A DNA stretch of 64,000 nt, from contig NZ_SORE01000008.1 in the NCBI RefSeq assembly GCF_004366595.1, positions 62,001 to 126,000 of the forward strand. The letters are read 5' to 3'. The notes below the pieces were generated by a model. The model saw only the letters and a list, made by a program, of their open reading frames with translations, did not search any database and was not told the origin of the DNA. Below, in pieces: positions 26,853 to 35,607 of this stretch. The position numbers were made by a program, and so were the translations under genes. How positions within the stretch are numbered: the stretch's first letter is position 1; each line of letters starts with the position of its first letter. Source of the DNA: Paraburkholderia rhizosphaerae (GTDB lineage: Bacteria; Pseudomonadota; Gammaproteobacteria; Burkholderiales; Burkholderiaceae).

Positions 26853-26943
26853 ATCGCCGCGCTGATATGTCATTGCCTGAATGGCAGCAGACGGACGCAG
26901 CGAGGCCGTTGCGGCCACAACGATATTTCCGGAGTCCTGATTC

Positions 26944-27684
26944 ATGACAGTGTTTTTTATTGGCGCCGGGCCGGGCGACCCCGAGTTGATCACGGTGAAA
27001 GGGCAGCGCCTCGTGCGCACGTGCCCGGTGATCCTGTATGCGGGTTCGCTGGTGCCCGATGCGGTGCTTGCGGGGAACGTCGCTGAAGTGGTGATCAACA
27101 CTGCGGAGCTCGACCTTGACGCGATCGTCGCGCTGCTCGCCGATGCTCACGCGAAGGGGCAGCATGTCGCGCGCGTGCATTCGGGCGATCCATCGCTATA
27201 CGGCGCAATCGGCGAGCAGATCCGGCGGCTGCGCGAGCTGCGCATACCTTACGAAATTGTGCCCGGCGTGACGGCGACGGCCGCATGCGCGGCGACGCTC
27301 GGCTGCGAACTGACACTACCCGACGTTTCGCAGACGCTGATCCTGACGCGCTACGCGCGCAAAACGTCGATGCCGGAAGGCGAGGAACTGGCCGACCTGG
27401 CCCGTCACCGCGCGACGATGGCGATTCATCTCGGCGTGCGGCATATCGCGCGCATCGTCGAGGAACTGATACCGCACTATGGTGCCGATTGCCCGGTGGC
27501 TGTGGTGTACCGCGCCAGCTGGCCCGACGAGGAGAAGATAATCGGTACGCTAGGCGATATTGCAGCAAAAGTGCAGGGCACCGACATCGAACGCACCGCG
27601 CTGATACTCGTAGGACGTGTGCTGACCGCCGAGCACTTCGCTGAATCGACGCTCTACGCCAAGGGGTCAGCGGCTGACGACTGA
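26944..27684 (+). CDS. cobM: precorrin-4 C11-methyltransferase
   Basis: S-adenosylmethionine-dependent methylation at C11. The 246-residue protein has [20 protein letters not shown] at the start, VHSGDPSLYGAIGEQIRRL, and IPYEIVPGVTATAACAATLG, all diagnostic of CobM/CbiF. It follows cobK after a 91-base gap and is the last gene of the unit. A stem-loop follows. Confidence 0.96.
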   Translation: MTVFFIGAGPGDPELITVKGQRLVRTCPVILYAGSLVPDAVLAGNVAEVVINTAELDLDAIVALLADAHAKGQHVARVHSGDPSLYGAIGEQIRRLRELRIPYEIVPGVTATAACAATLGCELTLPDVSQTLILTRYARKTSMPEGEELADLARHRATMAIHLGVRHIARIVEELIPHYGADCPVAVVYRASWPDEEKIIGTLGDIAAKVQGTDIERTALILVGRVLTAEHFAESTLYAKGSAADD

Positions 27685-27723
27685 CCCGGTTTTGAACGGT
27701 ACGCTTCGTCATGGCCGACGAAG

Positions 27724-27750
27724 AGTCAGCGTCGGACGCCGACGCTGACT
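27724..27750. terminator. stem-loop between cobM and a convergent orphan gene
   Basis: A perfect 12-bp inverted repeat (AGTCAGCGTCGG with CCGACGCTGACT) with a three-base loop lies 40 bases after the cobM stop. There is no clear T-run. It probably ends transcription in one or both directions. Confidence 0.5.
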
Positions 27751-27766
27751 GACCATGCAGCTTTAA

Positions 27767-28156
27767 TCAACCAGCGGCGACACCCGACGGTCCAAAGCCG
27801 TACGTCAGGCCGGAAACGTGCAAGTGGGTAACGTTGCCCTCGTCGTCGTTACGGGTCGCGTTACCGGTCAGGTGCCAATGCTTGCCGCCGCGATCGATAT
27901 CCACCGTCGCCCTGTCTCCCTTGATTCTGACCTGTGTGTCGTCTGGGCCTGGGCGATTGGACCTGGTGTCGCCTGATTTGAGCCAATTCATGTCCTTTGT
28001 TCTCAGGCCACCGGATATTCCGAACGCCGAGTCCCGCGCGGGACCCCCGATAGCAGGTTTTCCCGGTTCGGAACTGGATGAGTGCCGCAACTTGCCTGCG
28101 TCCCAGACTTGCGAATCTGCCAACATTGCGTTGTTCATTTGTGAAGTAACTTGCAT
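27767..28156 (-). CDS. orphan small protein of unknown function
   Basis: A 129-residue polar protein without signal peptide or membrane span. The N-terminal third is Ser/Asn/Gly-rich (MQVTSQMNNAMLADSQVW, then HSSSSEPGKPAIGGPARDS). The C-terminal half looks like a small beta domain (TQVRIKGDRATVDIDRGG, HWHLTGNATRND, VTHLHVSGLTYGFG). The ATG follows AGGAAGGA with good spacing. A TTCG-N16-TTGC element lies 38 bases upstream. I do not recognise a family. Lower GC than its neighbours and a disordered N-terminus would suit a secreted or horizontally acquired protein. Confidence 0.65.
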   Translation of the reverse strand: MQVTSQMNNAMLADSQVWDAGKLRHSSSSEPGKPAIGGPARDSAFGISGGLRTKDMNWLKSGDTRSNRPGPDDTQVRIKGDRATVDIDRGGKHWHLTGNATRNDDEGNVTHLHVSGLTYGFGPSGVAAG

Positions 28157-28193
28157 GGTTGCATCCTTCCTGAAAGGGAATAATCCGGATTGG

Positions 28194-28217
28194 GCAATTC
28201 AACTGACAGACATCGAA
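28194..28217 (-). promoter_or_regulatory. possible hrpII-like box
   Basis: TTCG, 16 bases, then TTGC on the minus strand upstream of the orphan gene starting at 28156. The HrpB-family hrpII box consensus is TTCG-N16-TTCG. Two of the eight fixed bases differ, so this is weak. Confidence 0.2.
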
Positions 28218-28386
28218 ACATCGTCTAACGCGAGATAACCTCCGCAGGTTGTGCACACGTCTCCATTCTTTATCCGGAGTTGCCTCATCAGGTGGTATCG
28301 GGACAGGCTCGCAATGAAACGCGGGGGGCCGTTTCAGCATCAACGAAAATGCTCACATGCATCGATCCGTCCTCCCGCGTCCACGC

Positions 28387-28650
28387 TCATTTGGAACCGT
28401 AGATCATCGTTTTATCGACGTTATCGGCGCCGGTTATCGTCGACGAAAAGATCGTGCCGTCCTTCCTGTAGTCCAGCTCGAACCCGACATGCCCGTTAGC
28501 CGATTTGTTCTGGCTGAGAATTTTTTTACCATCTTCGTCGTAATAGATGTACTGGCCCGCTTGTCCGCCAGCCCCGCTCGGATTGAATTGAACCTGCTTC
28601 TGTCCATTAGCGTAAGTGTTTGGGGCTGGTGGTATGTTCGAAACGTTCAT
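28387..28650 (-). CDS. orphan small protein with NTY-N-Q-QF start
   Basis: An 87-residue soluble protein that I do not recognise. It begins MNVSNIPPAPNTYANGQ and continues KQVQFNPSGAGGQ, then a compact beta-rich part (YIYYDEDGKKILSQNK, VGFELDYRKDGTIFSSTI, DKTMIYGSK). The start at 28650 has AAAGGT six bases upstream and is preferred over a longer frame. The NTY(A/G)N..Q.QF opening is shared with the coiled-coil protein at 22943. Codon use is more AT-rich than in the cobalamin genes. Confidence 0.65.
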   Translation of the reverse strand: MNVSNIPPAPNTYANGQKQVQFNPSGAGGQAGQYIYYDEDGKKILSQNKSANGHVGFELDYRKDGTIFSSTITGADNVDKTMIYGSK

Positions 28651-28932
28651 CTGATACCTTTGTTTAATTGAAGTGAAATGAAATACGATAAGTAAATCTA
28701 TGGATTTACGAATGCCTATCAAGCTAGTTCAAGAAGACCTCCCTATCGTCGCGTGACATTAAGGACATTCTTGCTTCATGCCGCAGGCATCAGGTGGTGT
28801 GCTTGTACGCGAAACGCGTGACACGGCCGTTGGCGAATCAGCGCAGGCGGGGAGGGGCTGATCGGACTTCACCCGCCCGGCAGTCAACCGGCGGGTGAAG
28901 TCCGAACTGGAGGACGGGGAGAGCGCGAGAGA
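28651..28932. other. intergenic region with a 16-bp perfect hairpin
   Basis: An AT-richer gap. Its main feature is the inverted repeat at 28862-28877 and 28890-28905 described separately. No gene was recognised. Confidence 0.5.
28862..28905 (-). terminator. long hairpin after the symporter gene
   Basis: TCGGACTTCACCCGCC and GGCGGGTGAAGTCCGA form a perfect 16-bp stem with a 12-base loop. It starts 28 bases after the symporter stop on the minus strand. No T-tract follows, so it may be a terminator or an mRNA 3'-end stabiliser. Confidence 0.5.
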
Positions 28933-30417
28933 TCAACGCGTACGCGCGCCCGACTGCTCAGCATGCAATTGCGTTTGTGTCACCGCACTAACAATAGCCA
29001 GCACGATTACGTTCAACGTGAGCGCAAGAAAACCGATATTCACGTCTTTCAGCATATCCGGCAGGAAAGGCAGTAGCTGACCGACGCTCAGATGCATCAC
29101 GCTTGTCGCCGCGACGACCAGCACGCCGACCGCGATGCCGCAGAACGCCCCTTGCTTCGTCACCCGATTACCCGGTGCGAGGCTGCAGACGAGGGCCGGA
29201 AACAGTTGCGTGACGAAGTTGTAGCCCATCAGCAGCAGCGCGACGATCGTCTCGCCGCCATGCAGCGTGAACAGTACCGCGACGAGTGCGACCAGCGGCA
29301 CCAGCATCCGCGCGAGCCTCGCAACGACGGCATCCGGCGCATGCCGCGCCAGCGCGCCGCGATAGATGTCGTTGGCGAGCAAAGTGGAGGCGGTGGTGAG
29401 GATCATCGAGCCCGGCACCAGCGCGGTCAGCACGCCGGCCGCACCGACTACGCCGACGAACCATGGGTCGAAGGTCTGGAGCGTCAGCCGGAACAGCGAC
29501 AGGTCGATATCGCCGCCTTTGAGTCCCGGCACCCGCAGCGTTGCCGCGAAGCCGACGAAAAACACAAACAGCAAAATCAGTTGATAGATCGGCAGCACCA
29601 TTGCATTGCGGCGGAAGATGCGTTCGTTCTTTGCGGTAAACACCGAGCCGAACGTATGCGGCCACATGAAGAAGCCGAGCGCGGTCAGCAGCACAGTCGA
29701 CTGGAACCATACGATGCTGGTGCCCGATCCTTTTTCCGCGAGCGTCAGAAAGCCGGGCCGTGCGGCATCGATCGCACGGAACATCTCGCTGAAGCCGCCG
29801 TAATGGTGAATTGGCAGATAGATGCCGAGAAACAGCACGACCCCGAGAATCAGGATGTCTTTCATCACCGAGTTCCACGCGGAGCCGCGCACGCCCGATG
29901 CGATCACGTAGATCGCGACGACCACGGCACCGATCCAGATTGCCGCCGATGATGAAATCGCGCCATACGACGTAGTCGCGACAATAATGCCGAGCCCCTT
30001 GAGCTGCAGCACCAGATACGGAATCAGCGCGGCAACGTCGACCACCGCTACCAGCACGCCAAGCGCACGACTATCGTACTTGCGCGCGAAAAAGTGGGGC
30101 TGCGACACGAGCCTATGCGTTTTTGCAAAACGCCATACCGGCGGCAACAGCCAGTACGACAGCACATACGCGAGCGTGGCATACGCAAGGATGTAATAGA
30201 CAGGCGCGCCTTTACCGTATGCAAAACCGCTGCCGCCAAGAAACGTGAAAGTCGTGTAGATCTCGCCGGCCATCAGCAGGAACACGAACGCGGTGCCGAA
30301 GCTGCGTCCGCCGACGGTCCACTGTTCCAGATTCATATCGTGGCCGTGACGCGCGCGTATGCCCAGATACAGCGCAAACAGCGTTACCGCCGCAATGATT
30401 ACCAGTGCTGTGCTCAT
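28933..30417 (-). CDS. sodium:solute symporter (SSS family)
   Basis: A 494-residue integral membrane protein with about 13 hydrophobic segments. The SSS signatures are visible: WTVGGRSFGTAFVFLLMAGE in the first helices, YVIASGVRGSAWNSVMKD in the centre, and ALVPGSMILTTASTLLANDIYR, which resembles the sodium-site helix. SSS carriers import solutes such as monocarboxylates, proline or pantothenate with sodium. The substrate is not readable here, but pairing with a DUF3311 protein is frequent for monocarboxylate-type carriers. Overlaps the upstream small gene by ATGA. Confidence 0.92.
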   Translation of the reverse strand: MSTALVIIAAVTLFALYLGIRARHGHDMNLEQWTVGGRSFGTAFVFLLMAGEIYTTFTFLGGSGFAYGKGAPVYYILAYATLAYVLSYWLLPPVWRFAKTHRLVSQPHFFARKYDSRALGVLVAVVDVAALIPYLVLQLKGLGIIVATTSYGAISSSAAIWIGAVVVAIYVIASGVRGSAWNSVMKDILILGVVLFLGIYLPIHHYGGFSEMFRAIDAARPGFLTLAEKGSGTSIVWFQSTVLLTALGFFMWPHTFGSVFTAKNERIFRRNAMVLPIYQLILLFVFFVGFAATLRVPGLKGGDIDLSLFRLTLQTFDPWFVGVVGAAGVLTALVPGSMILTTASTLLANDIYRGALARHAPDAVVARLARMLVPLVALVAVLFTLHGGETIVALLLMGYNFVTQLFPALVCSLAPGNRVTKQGAFCGIAVGVLVVAATSVMHLSVGQLLPFLPDMLKDVNIGFLALTLNVIVLAIVSAVTQTQLHAEQSGARTR

Positions 30418-30644
30418 CGGCGGCCCTCCGCGGCGGCATTGGCCGCGCCAGGCTCAACGGGCTCGCGGTTGACCGGATCGAGCCGGTAGATGATCGCCAT
30501 GATCACCGCGCTGAGCACGACCCACATCACGATCCAGGCGAGTACCAGCGGCATGCCGAGCATCAGCGGTTCGACACGATTGACAAACGGAACGCCGAGC
30601 AGAATGCCGATAAACGGCAGCACGGCGAGCAGACGGTAGGACAT
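30414..30644 (-). CDS. DUF3311 small membrane protein
   Basis: A 76-residue protein with two transmembrane helices (LLAVLPFIGILLGVPFV; MPLVLAWIVMWVVLSAVIM) and the family pattern of DUF3311, a regular partner of SSS symporters. The second of two in-frame ATGs (30644) is taken as the start because GAGGAG lies six bases before it and directly abuts the first ATG. The stop overlaps the symporter start (ATGA), so the two are co-translated. Confidence 0.88.
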   Translation of the reverse strand: MSYRLLAVLPFIGILLGVPFVNRVEPLMLGMPLVLAWIVMWVVLSAVIMAIIYRLDPVNREPVEPGAANAAAEGRR

Positions 30645-30976
30645 AGGCATCTCCTCGAACGATAACTGCGTTGCGGGTCGATACGTGATCGGAAAGCGGG
30701 CCTGCGGGTCCGACTGTATGCCGCCTTGTTCGCGTACGCCAAGCGATCAAAAATGTGAAGGAGAATTGAAAGCTATGCGGTGCAGATGAAGGCACGCATA
30801 CCGGATGCCCGGTCGAATGCGTTGGCCGCGTGCGACTTTCGCGACCCCCGCTCGTAGCAACGCATTTCGCATGCAGCGACGGCGGTGCGGGCCGGTAACG
30901 GTACACTGTGCGCGGCGCGCCCGCTTCGGACCACCGGACGCGGACCGTATGAAATCTGAACGCGGACCTGAAAAAA
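30645..30976. other. divergent intergenic region between the symporter pair and marC
   Basis: This 332-base gap separates divergent units and must hold both promoters. A tiny frame (MRCR) with an AAGGAG-like site occurs at 30775, too short to support as a gene. No riboswitch or RNA gene was seen. Confidence 0.5.
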
Positions 30977-31648
30977 ATGATAACCAGCCTCGTCTCCGAA
31001 ATCCTGTTTGGCTTCACCGGCTTGATCAGCATCATTAATCCGTTCGCGATTGCGTTCGTGTTTCTCGACCGTACCGAAACGCTAACGGTCGAAGAGCGCG
31101 CGGCGCTTGCAAGGCGCGTGTCGATCAACGCATTCTTCGTGCTGATTGTCGTATTCTTCATTGGTACGCCCGTGCTGCATTTTTTCGGTATCTCGATCGA
31201 GGCGCTGCGTATCGGCGGTGGGCTGGCCGTGGCGGTTAGCGCGTGGAATATGCTCAATGCTCCCGAAACGCGCGCCGACGTCTCGGCCGCGAAGCCGGTC
31301 GATCCGGACAATGCGATGTCGAAAGCGTTCTTTCCATTGACGATGCCGCTCACCACCGGGCCCGGTACGATGGCGACCGCGATTGCGCTCAATGCGAACC
31401 GCACACACAAGCTATCTGAGTTCCTGCTGTCGTCGATCGCCTCGGTGGCGATCTCGGTGCTCGTGATGCTGGTTATCTATTTCACGTACAGCCGTTCGGC
31501 GTATATCGCGCACTTTCTCGGCAAAGAGGGAACCAAGGTCGCTTTGCGTGTGTCGGCGTTTTTGCTGTTATGCATTGGCGTGCAGATCATGCTGACCGGT
31601 TTCTCCGAATTTCTTGCCCCGCTTGCGGGGAACTCGCCTGCTTCGTGA
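30977..31648 (+). CDS. MarC-family integral membrane protein
   Basis: A 223-residue protein with six predicted transmembrane helices and the MarC/UPF0056 signatures: GLISIINPFAIAFVFLD near the N-terminus, IRIGGGLAVAVSAWNML-like central helix, and FPLTMPLTTGPGTMATAI. The family's role is unsettled; despite the name, E. coli MarC is not required for multiple antibiotic resistance. No operon partner is evident. Confidence 0.9.
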   Translation: MITSLVSEILFGFTGLISIINPFAIAFVFLDRTETLTVEERAALARRVSINAFFVLIVVFFIGTPVLHFFGISIEALRIGGGLAVAVSAWNMLNAPETRADVSAAKPVDPDNAMSKAFFPLTMPLTTGPGTMATAIALNANRTHKLSEFLLSSIASVAISVLVMLVIYFTYSRSAYIAHFLGKEGTKVALRVSAFLLLCIGVQIMLTGFSEFLAPLAGNSPAS

Positions 31649-31749
31649 CGGCTGCGTTGCAGATCTTGAATTCGCATCGGCGTTAGCGTAAACCCGGGTG
31701 TTTGAATCGCGTTCGTTTGCCGTTGTCGCGTTGGGGAGCGCACAGTTCG

Positions 31750-34104
31750 ATGAACCGCCAGGATACCGCAGACCGGATGACCGACAGCCAGCCTGATAAC
31801 AGGTCCGACCGCGAGGCCGGCTCCACGCATAACAACGGCGGCTATCGGTCGACCGTGGCCGCCCAGGTGCTCGAGTCGGAGCGCGCGGTGTTGCGCCTGC
31901 TGACGCGCAGCGCGCCGTTGCCGGAGCTGCTGGCCGAGGTGTGCCGGCGCGCCGAGGCATTGCTTGGAGACGGCGCCGCGTGCTCGGTGCTCGTGCTCGA
32001 CCCTGACGGACGTCATGCGAAAGTCGGCGCCGCGCCGTCGCTGCCGCCCGCGTATTGCCACGCGCTAGGCGGCTTCGAAATCGGGCCGCGCGCCGGTTCC
32101 TGCGGCACCGCGATGTACGAGCGCCGCATGGTGGTCGCGGAAGATATCGACGGCGATCCGCTGTGGACTGATCACAAACATCTCACTGCGCCACATGGTC
32201 TGCGCGCGTGCTGGTCGATTCCTTTCGAAGACGAAGCGGGCGGCGTGCTCGGCGCGTTCGCGGTCTATCACTACGCGCCGCGCCGGCCGACCGACGTCGA
32301 GGAAACCATTTTGCGCGACATCGGACGCAGCGTCGGCCTCGCGATTCATCAGGACCGCATTCGCCAGCGCCTCGCGCAAAGCGAGGAGCATCACCGGCTG
32401 GTCGTCGATCACCTGAACGAAGGCATCGTCGTGCAATCGCGCGACGGCGAAGTGCTCGCGTGCAACCCGAGCGCGATGCGCATGCTGCGCGCGACGCCGG
32501 CGATTATCGGCGCGAACATCCACGACGTGTTGCTGCATGCGCGGCGCGAAGACGGTTCGGTGATCGAAAGCCCGGAGCGGCCGACGCTGAAGGTGCTGTC
32601 GACCGGCAAGCCGGTGCTCGGCGTGACGATGTCGGTCGAGCTCGCGATCGGCGAGACGATCTGGGTGATTGCGAACTTCGTGCCGATTTTCCGGCCCGGC
32701 GAGCCGGAGCCGGGTGCCGTGCTGGTGTCGTTCAACGACATCGGCCCGGTACGCGCCGCGCAGCGGCAGCTAAAGTATCTGGCGACGCGCGATCCGTTGA
32801 CGGGGCTCTACAATCGCGCATATCTGTCCGACCGGATGCGCGATCTGCTCGGGCCGCCCGCAAGTGGTTACAGTGGCGGCGAAGTGCCGCGTGTTGCGGT
32901 GCTATTCGTCGATCTCGACGGCTTCAAGAAGGTCAACGATACCGCGGGCCACGAAGCCGGCGACGCGCTGCTGTGTAGTGTCGCGCGGCGTCTTGCCGCC
33001 TGCGTGCATAAGGGCGATACGCTCGCGCGCGTCGGCGGCGACGAGTTTGTGATCGCCGTGAGCGGCTACGAAAGTGCTGCACACCTGACCGCGCTCGCGC
33101 GCCAGATCCTCGAGACGGTCGCGATGCCGTTTGCGGTGGCGGACAACGAATACTATCTGGGCGCGTCGATCGGCATTAGCGTGTGCCCGGAAGACGGACG
33201 CGACGCGACCACGCTGATGCGCAATGCCGATTCCGCGATGTATCAGGCGAAGCAGCGCGGGCGCAACGGCTTCGAATTCTTCACGAAGGAATTGAGCCAG
33301 CAATTGCAGCGACGTTTCGCGATCGAGCAATCGCTGCGGCGCGCGCTGGCTGCCGACGAACTGCGCCTCGTGTACCAGCCGATCGTCGATGGCGTGAGCG
33401 GCCGCACGATCGGCGCGGAAGCGCTGATGCGCTGGCACAACGAAGCATTGGGCGACGTCTCGCCGATCGAATTCATTCCGGTCGCCGAGGACACCGGCCT
33501 GATCGTCACACTGGGCCGCTGGCTGCTCGAGCGCGCGTGCGCGCAGGCCGCCGAATGGCGCAAGACGATCGCGCCGGATCTGACGATCGCGGTGAACCTG
33601 TCACCGCGGCAGTTCAACGACGGGCTCGTGCAGGAGGTCGCGCAGTCGCTGTCCGCGGCTGGGCTCGATCCGGGCGCGCTCGAACTGGAGATTACCGAAG
33701 GCCTGCTGATGAGCGAGCGCGCGCCGGTGATGCCGATGCTGCATTCGTTGTCGCGGATGGGCGTGCGAATTTCCGTCGACGACTTCGGCACCGGGTATTC
33801 GTCGCTGTCGTATCTGAAGCGGTTTCCGCTGCATAACCTGAAGGTCGACCGGTCGTTTGTCGCCGGCTTGCCGGATCATCGCGACGCGGTCGCAATTACG
33901 CATGCGGTGGTCGCGATGGCGCATTCGCTCGGGATGAATGTGACGGCGGAAGGTGTCGAAACGTCCGCCCAATCGGCGTTTTTGCGTTCGATAGGATGTG
34001 ACCGGCAACAGGGGTATCTGTTTGGACGGCCGGTTGCGCCGGGCGAATATACGCGGCGGCTGACTGAAGTGGTCGGGCAGGGGGGGAACGCAGCGGCGGG
34101 GTAG
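31750..34104 (+). CDS. GAF-PAS-GGDEF-EAL c-di-GMP signalling protein
   Basis: A 784-residue soluble protein: GAF domain at about 55-200 (PRAGSCGTAMYERRMVVAED), PAS at about 208-335, GGDEF at about 340-510 and EAL at about 525-770. The diguanylate cyclase signature RVGGDEF (427-433) is intact. The phosphodiesterase domain has EALMRWHN and DDFGTGYSSLSYLKRFP, so both activities are possible. It has no membrane segment, so input probably comes through GAF or PAS ligands. The ATG at 31750 is preferred over one 16 codons upstream because the extension has no similarity. Confidence 0.93.
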   Translation: MNRQDTADRMTDSQPDNRSDREAGSTHNNGGYRSTVAAQVLESERAVLRLLTRSAPLPELLAEVCRRAEALLGDGAACSVLVLDPDGRHAKVGAAPSLPPAYCHALGGFEIGPRAGSCGTAMYERRMVVAEDIDGDPLWTDHKHLTAPHGLRACWSIPFEDEAGGVLGAFAVYHYAPRRPTDVEETILRDIGRSVGLAIHQDRIRQRLAQSEEHHRLVVDHLNEGIVVQSRDGEVLACNPSAMRMLRATPAIIGANIHDVLLHARREDGSVIESPERPTLKVLSTGKPVLGVTMSVELAIGETIWVIANFVPIFRPGEPEPGAVLVSFNDIGPVRAAQRQLKYLATRDPLTGLYNRAYLSDRMRDLLGPPASGYSGGEVPRVAVLFVDLDGFKKVNDTAGHEAGDALLCSVARRLAACVHKGDTLARVGGDEFVIAVSGYESAAHLTALARQILETVAMPFAVADNEYYLGASIGISVCPEDGRDATTLMRNADSAMYQAKQRGRNGFEFFTKELSQQLQRRFAIEQSLRRALAADELRLVYQPIVDGVSGRTIGAEALMRWHNEALGDVSPIEFIPVAEDTGLIVTLGRWLLERACAQAAEWRKTIAPDLTIAVNLSPRQFNDGLVQEVAQSLSAAGLDPGALELEITEGLLMSERAPVMPMLHSLSRMGVRISVDDFGTGYSSLSYLKRFPLHNLKVDRSFVAGLPDHRDAVAITHAVVAMAHSLGMNVTAEGVETSAQSAFLRSIGCDRQQGYLFGRPVAPGEYTRRLTEVVGQGGNAAAG

Positions 34105-34196
34105 CGCTGTATCGCCGTGTCGCCGTGTCGGTCATGTTCGCGTGCGGGTGGGTGTCGTAACATGCATAAGGTTCGACAACCGGAGCGGGACACGAC

Positions 34197-35114
34197 ATGC
34201 CGTTCAAATCACTGGACGCCGCCGCCATCGAAGCATCGTTGAGCGGGGAGACCCGTCAATATCTGGCCGGTGCACTGAAGCGGCCGCAGCCTCTGGTACA
34301 TATTGCCGACGCGGATATCGAGGTCGGCATCTCCCACTATGAACAAAGCGGGTTTGAACCGGCGCATCGCCATGCGCGTGCGAAGGAATACCAGTACGTG
34401 CTGTGCGGGATGACCGAGTATCAGGACCTCGATACCGGCGAGGTGCATCGGTTTCGCTCGGGCGATTTCTATGTGATCTATCCCGGCACCGCATACGTCC
34501 AGCGCATCAAGCGCGACACGCGCATTCTGTTTTTCAAGTATCCCGCTGGCAATGACAAGGAAAGCGTGCCGATGACGCGGGCGATCGATACGTGGGCGCG
34601 CGAGGCATTGCGTGTTACGCGGGTTGATCTGAATGCTGGTGGAGGACGCGCGGGGGCTGATGCACAGCCGGTGCCGGCCGCGAATTCGCTGAAGCCCGCG
34701 GTGGCGGTCGCGGTGTTCGATGCGGCGAGCCGGCTGCTGCTCGTCAAGCGACGCGACAGCGGCTATTGGGCGATGCCCGGTGGCACGATGGAGTTGACCG
34801 ATTCGCTCGAAGGCTGCGCGCGGCGCGAGGTGCGCGAGGAAACCGGCGTGGAGATCACGATTACGGGAATGGTCGGCACCTATACCGATCCGGCCACGAT
34901 CATCGTCTATACGGACGGTGAAGTACGTCGTGAATTTTCGATTCTGCTGGCCGCATCCTCTGTGAGCGAACACCTTTCGCACGATGACGAATCGACTGAT
35001 GTGCAGTGGGTCGATCTCGACGGGTTAGCGCGATTTCCGATGGTCGTTGCGCAGGCAAGACGTGTGCAGGACGTACTTGCATGGCGCTCGAGTCGCGCCG
35101 TGTTCATCCGGTAA
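34197..35114 (+). CDS. cupin-Nudix fusion protein
   Basis: A 305-residue two-domain protein. Residues about 40-125 form a cupin barrel (FEPAHRHARAKEYQYVLCG with metal-type His and Glu, then FRSGDFYVIYPG). Residues about 160-300 are a Nudix hydrolase domain. The Nudix box reads GGTMELTDSLEGC and then ARREVREETGV. The REVREETG metal-binding half is intact, but the first conserved Glu of the box is replaced by Asp. Nudix enzymes hydrolyse nucleoside diphosphates linked to another group. The substrate and the reason for the fusion are unknown. Monocistronic. Confidence 0.85.
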   Translation: MPFKSLDAAAIEASLSGETRQYLAGALKRPQPLVHIADADIEVGISHYEQSGFEPAHRHARAKEYQYVLCGMTEYQDLDTGEVHRFRSGDFYVIYPGTAYVQRIKRDTRILFFKYPAGNDKESVPMTRAIDTWAREALRVTRVDLNAGGGRAGADAQPVPAANSLKPAVAVAVFDAASRLLLVKRRDSGYWAMPGGTMELTDSLEGCARREVREETGVEITITGMVGTYTDPATIIVYTDGEVRREFSILLAASSVSEHLSHDDESTDVQWVDLDGLARFPMVVAQARRVQDVLAWRSSRAVFIR

Positions 35115-35328
35115 AGCCGATTGCGACGCGACGCATGACCGATCGCCGCGCTGTCGGATTTGTTTGAACAACCATCTTAAAAATTGCACCACTCCTCGCC
35201 TGCTGCTATAAATCGCCGGTCAATATTTGTTCGCATAACAAACTGAATCAGCAAAGCAAGGCCTTTTTGCGGGAAGGGAAAGGCAACAGGCTTTCCTGAT
35301 ATCGGCGAAATCCGGGAGTCGTTGCAGC

Positions 35329-35580
35329 GTGAGAGACATACGGGGCCGTGAGATGGCGCGGCTGGGCGACACCACCGACCACGGCGGCGTGGTGATCGAA
35401 GCATCCAGCGACCTGATGCATCAGGGTAGGCGCGTTGCGCTGAACGGCCACCTCGTCGCGTGTCCGATGTGCCATGGCACTTTTCCCATCGTCGCCACCG
35501 GCAATCGCACCCACAAGGGAGTACGCGTTGCCTATCTCGGTGACCGGACGACGTGCGGCGCTACGCTGATGCGCGCGTGA
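35329..35580 (+). CDS. PAAR-domain protein (T6SS spike tip)
   Basis: An 83-residue PAAR protein that caps the VgrG trimer of the type VI secretion spike. The pattern ARLGDTTDHGGVVIEASSD, HLVACPMCHGTFPIVATG and VAYLGDRTTCGATL supplies the His and Cys residues of the zinc-bound tip. The start is probably GTG at 35329; an in-frame ATG at 35353 would remove eight residues. The vgrG gene follows after 27 bases, so the two are co-transcribed. Confidence 0.9.
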   Translation: MRDIRGREMARLGDTTDHGGVVIEASSDLMHQGRRVALNGHLVACPMCHGTFPIVATGNRTHKGVRVAYLGDRTTCGATLMRA

Positions 35581-35607
35581 GGTCCGTTACGCATTTCAGA
35601 ATCGCCT

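Noticed and set aside
30775..30789. Tiny MRCR frame with an AAGGAG-like site, considered as a leader peptide
   Set aside because: Four codons with no attenuator structure and no downstream partner that would explain it.
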